Source: Gordonia hydrophobica NBRC 16057
GTDB taxonomy: Bacteria > Actinomycetota > Actinomycetes > Mycobacteriales > Mycobacteriaceae
Length of the DNA: 64,000 nucleotides
NCBI RefSeq assembly: GCF_001592365.1
Contig: NZ_BCWU01000001.1
Location: 62,001 to 126,000, forward strand
Direction of reading: 5' to 3'
The position numbers were made by a program, and so were the translations under genes. Positions 18,079-27,746 of the stretch are shown here, in pieces. The notes beneath the pieces were generated by a model. That model searched no databases. It worked only from the letters and a program-made list of their open reading frames with translations, and was not told the DNA's origin. The stretch's first letter is position 1. Each line of letters begins with the position of its first letter.

Positions 18079-18921
18079 CTACTTGATCGGTGTGCCCTGG
18101 TGACGCAGGTTCTGCCAGCCGTTCGGGCCGCGTCGCCACAGGGACGTGCGCATCGAGCTCTGTCCCGCCCGCTCGGATCGCCACCGGATCTCGATCAGAT
18201 CGTCGGCGAGTCGGGTCGCGACCTCCTCGTGCATGATCCTGGGTTCTGACCGCACGTCGTCGTTCAGGATGGCCGTGATGGTCTTGGCGCGGTCACGAAT
18301 CACTCCGCCGGCGTTGATCTCGACGAAGTCCTCGTGGACGAGCTCCGCCAGGCGAACGCGATCGGAACGGACCGCGGGCGTCGACAGTTCGCGTTCGAGC
18401 GCGATCACCGTAGCCAGGTCGGCGTTCTGACGAGCGGCCAACTCCGCGTCGACGGCGTCGTACTCCGCATCGCACTGCGCGACGAGGGCGTCGGCGGTCG
18501 TGTCGTCGATCGCGTCGACATCGCGCAACCACTCCGCGGCGCGGCGGTGGCGACGGCACGTTTCGAAGCGGCGCCAGAGCGGTGCGAGCTCCGGGGGACC
18601 CTCGTCGACGAGGTCGCGGAATCGGCGGAAGCCGCCGCGGCCGGACATCGCGCTCTCCATCCGGTCACGGACATCCTCATCGGGGACCAAGAGGGCGAAG
18701 CGCTCCATGTCGATGTGGGAGGTGGATCCCGGCACGGTGTCGACGAGGAGCAGATGGTCGTGGGCGTCCGCGTCCTCGCCGAACTGTTCCAGACTCCCCG
18801 ACGCGTCGTCCAGCAGGAACTCCGGGTAGACCTTGAATGTCTTCGGGCTGAAGTACGACACCTCGTTCTGGTCGTGCATCGCGTCTGCCAGCATGTCGAG
18901 GTCGATCTCCGGTCCAGTCAT
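18079..18921 (-). CDS. UPF0158 domain fused to a DUF4440-like domain
   Basis: About 280 residues with two parts. Residues about 1-150 match UPF0158: FALLVPDEDVRDRMESAMSG, RGGFRRFRDLV and WRRFETCRRHRRAAEWLRD. After a short linker, residues about 165-280 match a DUF4440/SnoaL-like NTF2 fold: VIALERELSTPAVRSDRVRLAELVHEDFVEINAGG ... WRRGPNGWQNLRHQGTP. DUF4440 domains often bind small ligands. The fusion is unusual and its role unknown. The ATG at 18921 gives MTGPEIDLDML; the gene lies divergent from the HEPN-like gene. Confidence 0.72.
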   Translation of the reverse strand: MTGPEIDLDMLADAMHDQNEVSYFSPKTFKVYPEFLLDDASGSLEQFGEDADAHDHLLLVDTVPGSTSHIDMERFALLVPDEDVRDRMESAMSGRGGFRRFRDLVDEGPPELAPLWRRFETCRRHRRAAEWLRDVDAIDDTTADALVAQCDAEYDAVDAELAARQNADLATVIALERELSTPAVRSDRVRLAELVHEDFVEINAGGVIRDRAKTITAILNDDVRSEPRIMHEEVATRLADDLIEIRWRSERAGQSSMRTSLWRRGPNGWQNLRHQGTPIK

Positions 18922-19121
18922 GTCTCTATGCTGCGCCACGACCGCGCGGAAGTGAAGGACGTCACTGTCGTAGGCGTGGGCTACCTTGGGCGGCAGCACG
19001 GATCGAGGAGGCGGTGCAGAACAGGGGCGGCACCAACTGAACGGCGAAACCCCGGCGATGTGGCGTGCGCCAGGGATCGTTCCGGGGTCTTCCTCGACCA
19101 AGGATACGGGGGTGACGAGCG

Positions 19122-19781
19122 ATGTCAACGAACAGCGACTCGGCGGTGCTGGGCAGCCTGCTGACTGTCACGCGGCTGCGGTCGTATCTGGCAGCGACTC
19201 GCGGCGACCTCCCCGCGGCACTGCGGCTGTACGACTGGAACACCGTCGTCTCGGCGGCTGTGCTGGCGACGGTGGCGATGGTCGAGGTGGTGGTGCGCAA
19301 TGCGATGGACACACAGCTCACGCTGTGGGCGGATCGGCGTGGCGAGGACTCCTGGTTGGAGACGATCCCGCTGGAATCGCGGGGACTCGACGACCTCGAC
19401 CGAGCACAGAAGGCAGTGGAGGTGCGCGGGGTGTCGGCGCAATTCCATGACCACGTGGTCGCGGAGCTCGGGCTCGGCTTCTGGCGGTACCTGGCTGCCC
19501 AGCGCTACTTGACCTCGCTGTGGGTGCCCGCGCTCGGCAAGGCCTTTCCGCACGGCTATCGCGACGTCCGGGAACGGCGGCGGGCCGTGGAACGACGACT
19601 GGCCGCGCTGACGATCGTGCGGAATCGGGTCGCGCATCACGAGCCGATCCATCGCCGAGATCTGTCTGCCGATCTGCGTGCGGCCGTCGAACTCGCGACG
19701 TGGGTGCATCCGATCGCCGGGGAGTGGGTGGCGACTCGCTCGCCGCTGGAACCGGTGATCGCGCGACGGCCCCGAGCGTGA
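19122..19781 (+). CDS. Abi-like HEPN-domain protein
   Basis: 219 residues, mostly helical. It matches Abi-like (Abi_2) proteins: an N-terminal RLRSYLAATRGDLPAALRLYDWN, a central VAMVEVVVRNAMDTQLT and a C-terminal RNRVAHHEPIH. The last contains R-N-x3-H, the HEPN ribonuclease motif. Family members include abortive-infection proteins that cut RNA. No antitoxin or restriction gene accompanies it, so a defence role is inference only. The start is ATG 19122. Confidence 0.72.
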   Translation: MSTNSDSAVLGSLLTVTRLRSYLAATRGDLPAALRLYDWNTVVSAAVLATVAMVEVVVRNAMDTQLTLWADRRGEDSWLETIPLESRGLDDLDRAQKAVEVRGVSAQFHDHVVAELGLGFWRYLAAQRYLTSLWVPALGKAFPHGYRDVRERRRAVERRLAALTIVRNRVAHHEPIHRRDLSADLRAAVELATWVHPIAGEWVATRSPLEPVIARRPRA

Positions 19782-19811
19782 TCGGACACGGGACTATGTC
19801 AGAGTTGAGTC

Positions 19812-20246
19812 ATGAACCTCACCGTGGCCGCCCAGGTCGCACTGATCGCGGCGGGCATCATCTTCCTCTGGGCGCTGCTGCTCGGGGTGTGGAAGTACGC
19901 GCAGATCATGCGCAGCGAGAACGGGCAGGCGCACGTCTACGTCGACATCGCCCACCGGGCCGCCCTGATGTACTCGTTTGCGACGGCGTTGCTGGCCGCC
20001 TTCGTTCAGTTCAGCGCGTGGTCGACGGCGGTGAACGTGATCGCGGTGGGGATCGTGGTCGCCTTCTTCGTCGGAGCCATCGCCTCGTACTGTCTGCACG
20101 GAGCGCTCCGCGACACCACCAATCAGTTCCACCCGGCGACGGGCGCGTTGACGGCGGCGATGGTCGCGCTCATCGTCGGCGAAGTGGGTGGCAGCGCGGT
20201 GATCATCGCCGGGTTCGTCGTCGAACAAGCCGGAAGCTGGGGTTGA
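19812..20246 (+). CDS. four-helix integral membrane protein
   Basis: 144 residues with four hydrophobic helices: about 5-27, 48-68 (AALMYSFATALLAAFVQFS), 73-98 and 113-138. The loops are short with no recognised motif. It resembles uncharacterised actinobacterial membrane proteins. It converges with the beta-CASP gene, 8 bp away, without an obvious terminator. Confidence 0.75.
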   Translation: MNLTVAAQVALIAAGIIFLWALLLGVWKYAQIMRSENGQAHVYVDIAHRAALMYSFATALLAAFVQFSAWSTAVNVIAVGIVVAFFVGAIASYCLHGALRDTTNQFHPATGALTAAMVALIVGEVGGSAVIIAGFVVEQAGSWG

Positions 20247-20254
20247 GCCGACGC

Positions 20255-21622
20255 TCAGCTCAGGTCGAACGTCTGGTTCTGTGTCGGGATCACCGCGCGC
20301 CATCCGAGGTCGTGGTCGATCCGGTGCCGCAGCGATTCCGCCGCATTCGGCTCGCCGTGCACCAGGAAGACGCGGCGCGGCGCCTCCTGGAAGCCCTGCA
20401 TCCAGCGGATCAACTCGTCGGCGTCGGCGTGAGCGGACAGCATGTGCAAGTTCTCCACCCGCGCCTGGACCGGGACCCACTCGCCGAACAGTTTGAGGTG
20501 ACGGGCGCCGTCGCCCAGGGAGCGGCCGCGCGTCCCGACGGCCTGATAGCCGACCAACACGATGGTGTTCTGGGCGCCGGGCGCGAAGGCCGCCAAGTGG
20601 TGCAGGATCCGTCCCCCGGTCGCCATTCCGCTGGCCGACAGCACGATCTTGGGTCGCCGATCGGCCGACACGGCCTTGGACGCCTCGGCTTCTCGCACGT
20701 ACTCCGCAACCGCGAACATCTCGTCGGTGCGCGCCGCGTCGAGCCGATGCGCGGCAGGGTGGGCGCGCATGAGTTCGCCGGCGTTGATCGCCATGGGGCT
20801 GTCGACGTAGATCGGGACGTCGGGGAGCAGTCCGTCGCGCTTCAACGTCCAGAGGTGATACAGAATCGCCTGAGTGCGGCCGACGGCGAACGCGGGGATG
20901 ACGACGGTGCCGCCTCGCTCGACGGTGCTGGTGATGATGCGGAGCAGTTCGGCCGCCGGGTCGGCGTGCTCGCGCACCCGATCGCCGTAGGTCGATTCGG
21001 AGATCAGATAGTCGGCGCGGGGGATCGGCTCGGGGTCGTACATCAACGGGTCGTCGTAGCGGCCCAGATCGCCGGTGAAGGCGACGGTGGTCCCGTCCCA
21101 GTCGATCTCGACCGTGGCCGCGCCGAGGATGTGGCCTGCGCCGCGGTACAGCGCGCGAGCGCCGTGCGTCGGTGAGAACCATTTGCCGGTACGACTGGTG
21201 CGAAACTGGTCGAGCGTCTGTTCCACATCGACCACGTCGTAGAGCGGTCGTGCGGGATCGTGGCGCGACGATCGACGCTTGTTGGCGAGGGCGGCTTCGC
21301 GTTCCTGAAGATGAGCGGAGTCGCGGAGAATGATCTCGGCGACGTCGCGCGTCGCCGGGGTGGCGTAGATCGGGCCGCGGAAGCCGTCACGGATCAACCG
21401 CGGCAGGTACCCGGTGTGATCGAGATGAGCGTGCGTGAGGACCACGGCGTCGAGCGCCGCCGGGTCGATCGGCAACGGCCGCCAGTTGGCCTCGCGGAGA
21501 TTCTTGATGCCTTGGAACAGTCCGCAGTCGACGAGGATCGTGCGGCCGTCGCGTTCCAGCAGATGTTTGGACCCGGTGACCGTGCCCGCCGCACCGAGGC
21601 TGGTGAACGAAAGGGTCGACAT
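20255..21622 (-). CDS. MBL-fold beta-CASP RNA nuclease (CPSF/YSH1-like)
   Basis: 455 residues. The metallo-beta-lactamase metal motif THAHLDHTGYLPRL is near residue 65. A beta-CASP insertion carries the family's VFTGD-like AFTGDLGRYDDPLMYDPEP and STYGDRVRE segments. A C-terminal RMMBL part has the metal His in LSAHADADELIRWMQ and a VFLVHGEPNAAESL segment. The family is related to archaeal and eukaryotic CPSF73 exonuclease/endonuclease and probably processes RNA in the cytoplasm. Housekeeping RNase J is a separate clade. Confidence 0.85.
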   Translation of the reverse strand: MSTLSFTSLGAAGTVTGSKHLLERDGRTILVDCGLFQGIKNLREANWRPLPIDPAALDAVVLTHAHLDHTGYLPRLIRDGFRGPIYATPATRDVAEIILRDSAHLQEREAALANKRRSSRHDPARPLYDVVDVEQTLDQFRTSRTGKWFSPTHGARALYRGAGHILGAATVEIDWDGTTVAFTGDLGRYDDPLMYDPEPIPRADYLISESTYGDRVREHADPAAELLRIITSTVERGGTVVIPAFAVGRTQAILYHLWTLKRDGLLPDVPIYVDSPMAINAGELMRAHPAAHRLDAARTDEMFAVAEYVREAEASKAVSADRRPKIVLSASGMATGGRILHHLAAFAPGAQNTIVLVGYQAVGTRGRSLGDGARHLKLFGEWVPVQARVENLHMLSAHADADELIRWMQGFQEAPRRVFLVHGEPNAAESLRHRIDHDLGWRAVIPTQNQTFDLS

Positions 21623-21690
21623 GTGACTCCGCTTCCTTAGTCGTTACCTGTCGACACTAAGACGGATTCGGGTCACGGGGTCGCCGAATG

Positions 21691-21731
21691 CGAGTGAGGC
21701 CGGTCGCTGAGTCAGCGACCGGCCTCACTCG
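21691..21731 (-). terminator. terminator of the rpf gene
   Basis: Arms 21691-21710 and 21712-21731 are perfectly complementary over 20 bp; opening the innermost pairs gives a 17-bp stem with a 7-nt loop. It lies 32 bp beyond the stop of the small Rpf gene on the minus strand. Confidence 0.75.
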
Positions 21732-21763
21732 AAGCACGATTCCCGGACGGGAAGCGGGGCGTA

Positions 21764-22174
<411 letters not shown>

Positions 22175-22361
22175 TCACGCCGGGAAAAGTGGCCGCCGAC
22201 ACACTGTGCCGACTCTTGCAAGCGTGTAATTCACAGAGAATTTGCAGGTGAGAGTGTTAATCTTGCCGTTATCTTTCCGTGATCAAAAATATGCGAATTG
22301 TGAGCGGAGCCACGTGCGAAAAGTGGCGTCCGTCACCCCTCTCGTCGCTAGCGTTACCGGT

Positions 22362-24239
22362 ATGGCCACCTACGCAGACGTGTTCGCACGCAGCATCGCT
22401 GATCCCGACGGTTTCTGGCTCCAAGCCGCCGAGGCGATCGACTGGATCACCCCGCCGACCCGTGCGCTCGACGACTCCGCGGCTCCGATCTACCGATGGT
22501 TCCCCGACGCCTCGCTCAATACCTCGGCCAACGCCCTCGATCGCCACGTGGCCGCCGGACGGGGCGACCGCGCGGCCCTGATCTGGGACTCGGCGATGGC
22601 CGACGAGAAGCGGACCTACACCTATGCGCAACTGCTCGACGAGGTGGCGCGATTCGCCGGAGTGCTCACCGCGCAGGGGGTGACGAAGGGGGATCGCGTC
22701 ATCATCTACATGCCGATGATCCCCGAGGCCGCGATCGCGATGCTCGCGTGTGCACGCATCGGCGCGGTGCACTCGGTGGTGTTCGGCGGATTCGCGGCGC
22801 CCGAACTCGCCACCCGGATCGACGACGCGCAGCCGGTCGCGGTCGTCACCGCGTCGGGCGGTCTGGAACCGGGCCGCACGGTGGAGTATCTGCCGATGGT
22901 CCGCGACGCTCTCGCCCTGGCGGCGTCGGCCCCCGAGACCGTGATCGTCAAGGACCGCGCGCAGGTGCCTGGCTCGGCCGCCGACTACGGGTGGCTGGAC
23001 TGGGACCGACAGATCGCCGCAGCAGAGCCCGTGGGCCCGGTGCCGGTCGCCGCGACCGATCCGCTGTACATCCTCTACACCTCCGGCACCACTGGAAAGC
23101 CGAAGGGCGTGGTCCGCGACAACGGCGGGCACGCGGTCGCGCTGGTGTGGTCCATGCGGAACGTCTACGGCGTCGACCCCGACGACGTCTGGTGGACGGC
23201 GTCCGATGTGGGCTGGGTTGTGGGCCACTCGTACATCGTCTACGGACCGCTGCTGCTCGGTGCGACGACGATCATGTACGAGGGCAAACCGGTCGGCACC
23301 CCCGACGCCGGCGCCTTCTGGCGGGTCATCTCCGAGCACGGGGCGTCAGCGCTGTTCACGGCGCCGACCGCCATCCGCGCCATCCGCAAGGCGGACCCGG
23401 ACGCCGCGGAACTCGCCAAGTACGACATGTCGAGTTTCTCCACCCTGTTCGCCGCAGGCGAGCGACTGGACCCCGACACCTTCGCCTGGGCGGGCGAGAA
23501 GCTCGGCGTGCCGGTGGTCGACCACTGGTGGCAGACCGAGACCGGATGGGCGATCGTCGCCAACCTCCGAGGCCTCGAGCCGATGCCGCTCAAGCCCGGT
23601 ACCGCGACCGTGCCCGTTCCCGGCTACGACGTGCAGGTGGTCGACGCCGAGGGCACCCGGTTGGGCGCCGACGCCGAAGGCAACATCGTCGTCCGGCTGC
23701 CGATGCCGCCCGGCACGCTCGCAGGTCTCTGGCAGGACGAGGAGCGCTTCCGGTCGTCGTACCTGAACGCGTTCCCCGGCTTCTACCTGACCGGCGACTC
23801 GGGCTACATCGACGGCGACGGCTACGTCTTCATCCTGGGGCGCTCCGACGATGTGATCAACGTGGCGGGCCACCGACTGTCCACCGGCAGCATCGAGGCG
23901 GTGGTCGCGGCCCACCCGGACGTCGCCGAATGCGCCGTCGTCGGGATCCACGACGACCTCAAGGGACAGCGGCCCAGCGGCTACGTGGTGTTGAAGTCGG
24001 GTGCGCAGATCGAGGAGGATCAGCTCCGCGCCGACCTGGTGGCGATGGTGCGCGAGGCGATCGGCGCCGTGGCGACCTTCCGCGACGTGACCGTCGTCGA
24101 GGCGCTGCCGAAGACGCGGTCGGGCAAGATCCTCCGCAAGACGATGCGGCAGATCGTCGATGGCGAGGAGTACTCGGTGCCCTCGACGATCGAGGACATG
24201 GCGGTGTTGGAAGCGCTGGTGGAACAACTCGGCCACTGA
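22362..24239 (+). CDS. prpE: propionyl-CoA synthetase
   Basis: About 625 residues of the acetyl-CoA synthetase group. It carries the AMP-binding P-loop YTSGTTGKPKGVVRDNGGHAVAL, whose VRDNGGH is typical of PrpE; DHWWQTETGW; the hinge GRSDDVINVAGHRLST; and the C-terminal acylation-site Lys in TRSGKILRKTMR. It activates propionate (or another short-chain acid) to its CoA ester using ATP. In a propane or odd-chain degrader this feeds the methylcitrate or methylmalonyl pathway. ATG 22362 gives MATYADVFARS, the normal family start. Confidence 0.87.
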   Translation: MATYADVFARSIADPDGFWLQAAEAIDWITPPTRALDDSAAPIYRWFPDASLNTSANALDRHVAAGRGDRAALIWDSAMADEKRTYTYAQLLDEVARFAGVLTAQGVTKGDRVIIYMPMIPEAAIAMLACARIGAVHSVVFGGFAAPELATRIDDAQPVAVVTASGGLEPGRTVEYLPMVRDALALAASAPETVIVKDRAQVPGSAADYGWLDWDRQIAAAEPVGPVPVAATDPLYILYTSGTTGKPKGVVRDNGGHAVALVWSMRNVYGVDPDDVWWTASDVGWVVGHSYIVYGPLLLGATTIMYEGKPVGTPDAGAFWRVISEHGASALFTAPTAIRAIRKADPDAAELAKYDMSSFSTLFAAGERLDPDTFAWAGEKLGVPVVDHWWQTETGWAIVANLRGLEPMPLKPGTATVPVPGYDVQVVDAEGTRLGADAEGNIVVRLPMPPGTLAGLWQDEERFRSSYLNAFPGFYLTGDSGYIDGDGYVFILGRSDDVINVAGHRLSTGSIEAVVAAHPDVAECAVVGIHDDLKGQRPSGYVVLKSGAQIEEDQLRADLVAMVREAIGAVATFRDVTVVEALPKTRSGKILRKTMRQIVDGEEYSVPSTIEDMAVLEALVEQLGH

Positions 24240-24262
24240 CCCGGAGCCGCCCGGACTCGCGA

Positions 24263-25927
24263 TCAGCTCAATCGATCGCGGGTCCAGGTGAGGAGTTCGT
24301 CGACGGCGGGGGAGCCGTCGGCGAGCAGCGAGTCGTGGTCGCGCCCCGGGTACGTGCGGTACTCCACGTTGGCGCCCAGGGCGCGACGGCGTTCCACATA
24401 ACCGGTCTGGGCGGCGGGGACGGCCACGCGGTCGTCGTCGCCCTGCATCACCAGCAGCGGCGTCGCCGTGGCGCCGATCGGGGTGTTCTCCGACAGTCGT
24501 CGTCCCAGAGCGCCGCTGTTCAGCGCGGTCTGGAACGGGTCGGTCCCCACGGCCAGCGCACGGATCAGGCCGTACCCGTGGCCGGTGTCGGCACGGCACC
24601 GGTGGGCCAGTCGCTGCATCGGCAGCCGAGCCTGCAGTCGGACGTAGTCGTCGGCGTGGACGTCGGAGTACACGGACGTGTAGGCGTCGAGGAGATAGGC
24701 GCCCATCGTCGGATCGCCCGACGACGAGTCGAGCGTCTCGGCCAGTGCACGCAGGTCGGCGGTCGGCGCCGCGGCAGCGACCCCGGCCAGCGGAACGTCC
24801 GGCGCGTACTGCGCTCCGACGACGTCGGCCCACAGTGCGGCGTGTCCGCCCTGCGATCGACCCCAGAGGACCGTCTGATGCGAGAGGTTGAGTTGGTCGA
24901 CGGACCGGGCCGCGCGCACGGCGTCGAGCACGGATCGCGCTTCGCTGCGGCCGATCAGATACGGGTGCGGCCCCGCGGTGCCGAGGCCGATGTAGTCGGG
25001 GGCGACGACCGCCCATCCGGCGGCCAGCGCGCGGGACAGCGCGGGCATGCTGTCCGCGCCGAACGGATCGCGCATCAGGGAGGGCGCGCAGCCTTGCGCC
25101 ACCCCGGTCGTCGCATGCGCCCAGGCGATCACCGGGACGGGTGTCGTCGACTGCTGTGCGGCCGCCACCACCAGGCCGCCGGCCACGGCGGGGCGGCCCG
25201 CCTCGTTCTCCGTGGTGTAGAGGATTCGCCAGGCGCGTGCCCCAGCGGGGACGCCCGCGGTGTGCGGTTCGACGCGCAGCAGCGTGCCGGGCTCGCCGTC
25301 GGCGGACGCCTGGTAGAAGGCGTCCGGGGTCGGGGCGGTCGGATACGCCTCGACCGCGAAGACCGCCAGCGGGACGCTGATGACCACCGCGATCACGCCG
25401 CCGACGATGCGCGGCGCCCGCGGGCGGTCGACTCCGGCCCGTCGACCGATCGCATAGAACAGTCCGGCGACACCGGACCAGACCAGCGTCGCGCCGAGCA
25501 GCAGGCACACGGTGAACAGACTGAGGTCGGGATCGGCCGCGGCGATCACCGCCAGGCTCACTCCCGCGACGCCGACGAGCAGATCGGCGACGCGGCCGGC
25601 GCCGCTCGCGCGGACGGCGTCGACGATGCGGGCGATGCCGAACACCGCCAGGCCTGCGGCGACGACGATGCCGACCGATGGCAGCGGCAGGCCTGGCCAT
25701 GCCGCGGTGATCATCGCGGCGGCGAGGATCAGGCAGCCCGCAATGCTCGCGACACGACTGGAATGCTCTTGTGCTCGCAGGATCTCGCCGAGGCCCACGA
25801 GGGCGAGACCGACGCCGAGCGTCACGGCGAGCGAGGTGGGCGTGGCGAACGGGCGAAGGATCAGGACCGCACCCACGACGACTGCGCCCGCCGCGAGAAT
25901 TGCGCGACTGAGGCGGAATGGCGACAT
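24263..25927 (-). CDS. DUF308 membrane domain fused to a secretory-lipase domain (copy 1)
   Basis: 554 residues. The N-terminal 190 residues hold about six transmembrane helices of HdeD/DUF308 type (LILRPFATPTSLAVTLGVGLALVGLGEIL). The rest is an alpha/beta hydrolase of the secretory lipase (LIP) family. The catalytic Ser is residue 358 in LWGRSQGGHA, with Asp and His candidates in QGDDDRVAV and GRDHDSLL. It should be a membrane-tethered esterase or lipase. A second copy of the same design lies just upstream (25998-27692), with its Ser at the identical position. Confidence 0.82.
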   Translation of the reverse strand: MSPFRLSRAILAAGAVVVGAVLILRPFATPTSLAVTLGVGLALVGLGEILRAQEHSSRVASIAGCLILAAAMITAAWPGLPLPSVGIVVAAGLAVFGIARIVDAVRASGAGRVADLLVGVAGVSLAVIAAADPDLSLFTVCLLLGATLVWSGVAGLFYAIGRRAGVDRPRAPRIVGGVIAVVISVPLAVFAVEAYPTAPTPDAFYQASADGEPGTLLRVEPHTAGVPAGARAWRILYTTENEAGRPAVAGGLVVAAAQQSTTPVPVIAWAHATTGVAQGCAPSLMRDPFGADSMPALSRALAAGWAVVAPDYIGLGTAGPHPYLIGRSEARSVLDAVRAARSVDQLNLSHQTVLWGRSQGGHAALWADVVGAQYAPDVPLAGVAAAAPTADLRALAETLDSSSGDPTMGAYLLDAYTSVYSDVHADDYVRLQARLPMQRLAHRCRADTGHGYGLIRALAVGTDPFQTALNSGALGRRLSENTPIGATATPLLVMQGDDDRVAVPAAQTGYVERRRALGANVEYRTYPGRDHDSLLADGSPAVDELLTWTRDRLS

Positions 25928-25997
25928 TCGCCGATTTTAGATGTTCGCCGGATGGATGCCGGTCGACATGCCGGACCGTCGGCTGATCGGAGGACCC

Positions 25998-27692
25998 TCA
26001 GCCCGTGCAGGTCTGGGTGGGCGCCCCACCTGCGAACCGGGCCGTGGTCCACGACAGCAGCGTGGACACCGCCGGGGAGTCGTCGTCGATCAGCGTCATG
26101 TGACCGAGCCCCGGATATGTCTGATAGTCCAGGGTGCTGCCGGTGCCGCATTGCCGAGCGGCGTAGGCGTCCTGGGACGACGGTGCGATGACGTCGTCGG
26201 CGAGCCCCTGGGCGATGAACGTGGGGACCGGGAGGCGGTCGGTCGGCGTGTTCTGGGCGAGTCGTTCGCCGAGCGGCCCGGCCGTCGGATCCTGCCGATA
26301 GAAATCGGTCCCGAGGATCAGCGCCTCGGTGAGCGAGACCGGGACGGCGCGCGACCACAGACAGCGCGCGGCGATGCCGCGGATCGGCAGTCGCGCCTGG
26401 AGTTTCACGTACTCGTCGTAGTGCACGTCGGGGTACGCCGCGACGTACGCGTCCAGGACGTACGCCGCGAGCAGCGCTCCAGCGGGCATCGTCTCGAGGC
26501 TGGTGGCGAGGGCGCTCAGATCGGAGGCCGGAGCCAGAGCGGCGGTCGCGATCACGCCGGTGTCCGGCGCGTACGACGGTGCGAGCAATTCGGTCCACAG
26601 GGCGGCGTGCCCGCCCTGAGAATGACCCCACACCACGGTCTGCGTCCCCATCTCGATGCCGGGAAGGCGCCGCGCGGCGCGAATCGAGTCCAGCACGGAG
26701 CGGGCTTCGCCGTCGCCGATCACATACGGCGACGGCCCGGGAGTGCCCATGCCGACGTAGTCGGTCGCGACCAGCACCCACCCGTTGGCCACCACCTGGG
26801 TCAAACCCGGAATGTGTGCGAAGGGAGTGGAGTTCATCGACGGCGCACAGTTCTCGGCGATGCCGCTGGTGCCGTGCGCCCACGCGATCACCGGACGGGG
26901 AGCGGCGGCGGGCGCCGTGGGAGCCAGGACGACGCCGCTGGCCAAGGCGGGGCGGTCGTCGCGGATCGTGGTGTAGAGGATCTTCCACGCCCGCGCGTGG
27001 TCGGGCACACCCTCGGTGGTGGGTTCGAACTTCACCAGCGTGCCCGGTGCGGCGTCGGGCGGCAGATCGGCAGCGTAGAAGTCGCCGGGTTCGGGAGCGG
27101 TGCCGCGCATCGCGAAGGTGGCGACGACGAGCGGGATGGTGACGACGACGGCGAGGACGGCTCCGATCGTCCGCAGCGTCAGGTGCGTACGCGGGGCTCG
27201 GTCGGGGCTGCGGAACAGGGCCAGCCCGAATCCGACACCGCGCCAGATCAGTGCGATGCCGAGCGCACTCATCACCAGGAACACACTCACCCCCGGCCAC
27301 GAGACGGCGAGTACGGCGGCCGCGACCGCGCCGATGCCGAGGAGGGTGTCCGCGACCCACCCGCGGCCACGCTGCGCCGCGTGCGCCCAGCGGCCGATCG
27401 CCCACGCGACGAGCGCCACCGCGGCTGCGACGGCGATCCCGAAGATCGACAGACCGCGCCACACCAGGAGCGCGACGCCGACGATCGGCATCACGATTGC
27501 GACGGCCAGGCGCGCACGACTGGCGCGGACGTCGTCGTCGAACAGTTCAGCGGCGCCGCCGATGATCAAGCCGAACGCCAATGCCGCGGCCGCCCACGGC
27601 ACCGAATCGAAGGGACGGAGGAGGAGCAGAACGCCGAGTGCGATCGCGGCACAGGCGAGCAGCGCGCGCCACAACCGCTGGGAGGGGGCCAT
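25998..27692 (-). CDS. DUF308 membrane domain fused to a secretory-lipase domain (copy 2)
   Basis: 564 residues, a paralogue of the 24263-25927 product with the same order: six hydrophobic helices with LLLLRPFDSVPWAAAALAFG, then a secretory-lipase domain. The nucleophile is Ser358 in VWGHSQGGHA, with WAHGTSGIAENCAPS and a C-terminal GLGHMTLIDDDSP that supplies the His. The two genes are separated by 70 bp and share orientation, so they arose by tandem duplication. The substrate is unknown. Confidence 0.82.
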   Translation of the reverse strand: MAPSQRLWRALLACAAIALGVLLLLRPFDSVPWAAAALAFGLIIGGAAELFDDDVRASRARLAVAIVMPIVGVALLVWRGLSIFGIAVAAAVALVAWAIGRWAHAAQRGRGWVADTLLGIGAVAAAVLAVSWPGVSVFLVMSALGIALIWRGVGFGLALFRSPDRAPRTHLTLRTIGAVLAVVVTIPLVVATFAMRGTAPEPGDFYAADLPPDAAPGTLVKFEPTTEGVPDHARAWKILYTTIRDDRPALASGVVLAPTAPAAAPRPVIAWAHGTSGIAENCAPSMNSTPFAHIPGLTQVVANGWVLVATDYVGMGTPGPSPYVIGDGEARSVLDSIRAARRLPGIEMGTQTVVWGHSQGGHAALWTELLAPSYAPDTGVIATAALAPASDLSALATSLETMPAGALLAAYVLDAYVAAYPDVHYDEYVKLQARLPIRGIAARCLWSRAVPVSLTEALILGTDFYRQDPTAGPLGERLAQNTPTDRLPVPTFIAQGLADDVIAPSSQDAYAARQCGTGSTLDYQTYPGLGHMTLIDDDSPAVSTLLSWTTARFAGGAPTQTCTG

Positions 27693-27746
27693 TCGCCCAG
27701 TTTAGGGAGGTTTCGAGTCGCTTGTGCGATGAATGCGACTGTCGGC

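Noticed and set aside
22496..26191. Very long plus-strand open frame overlapping prpE and the lipase genes
   Set aside because: Arg/Gly-rich composition typical of antisense and out-of-frame reading in GC-rich DNA; no family motif; real genes occupy both strands here.
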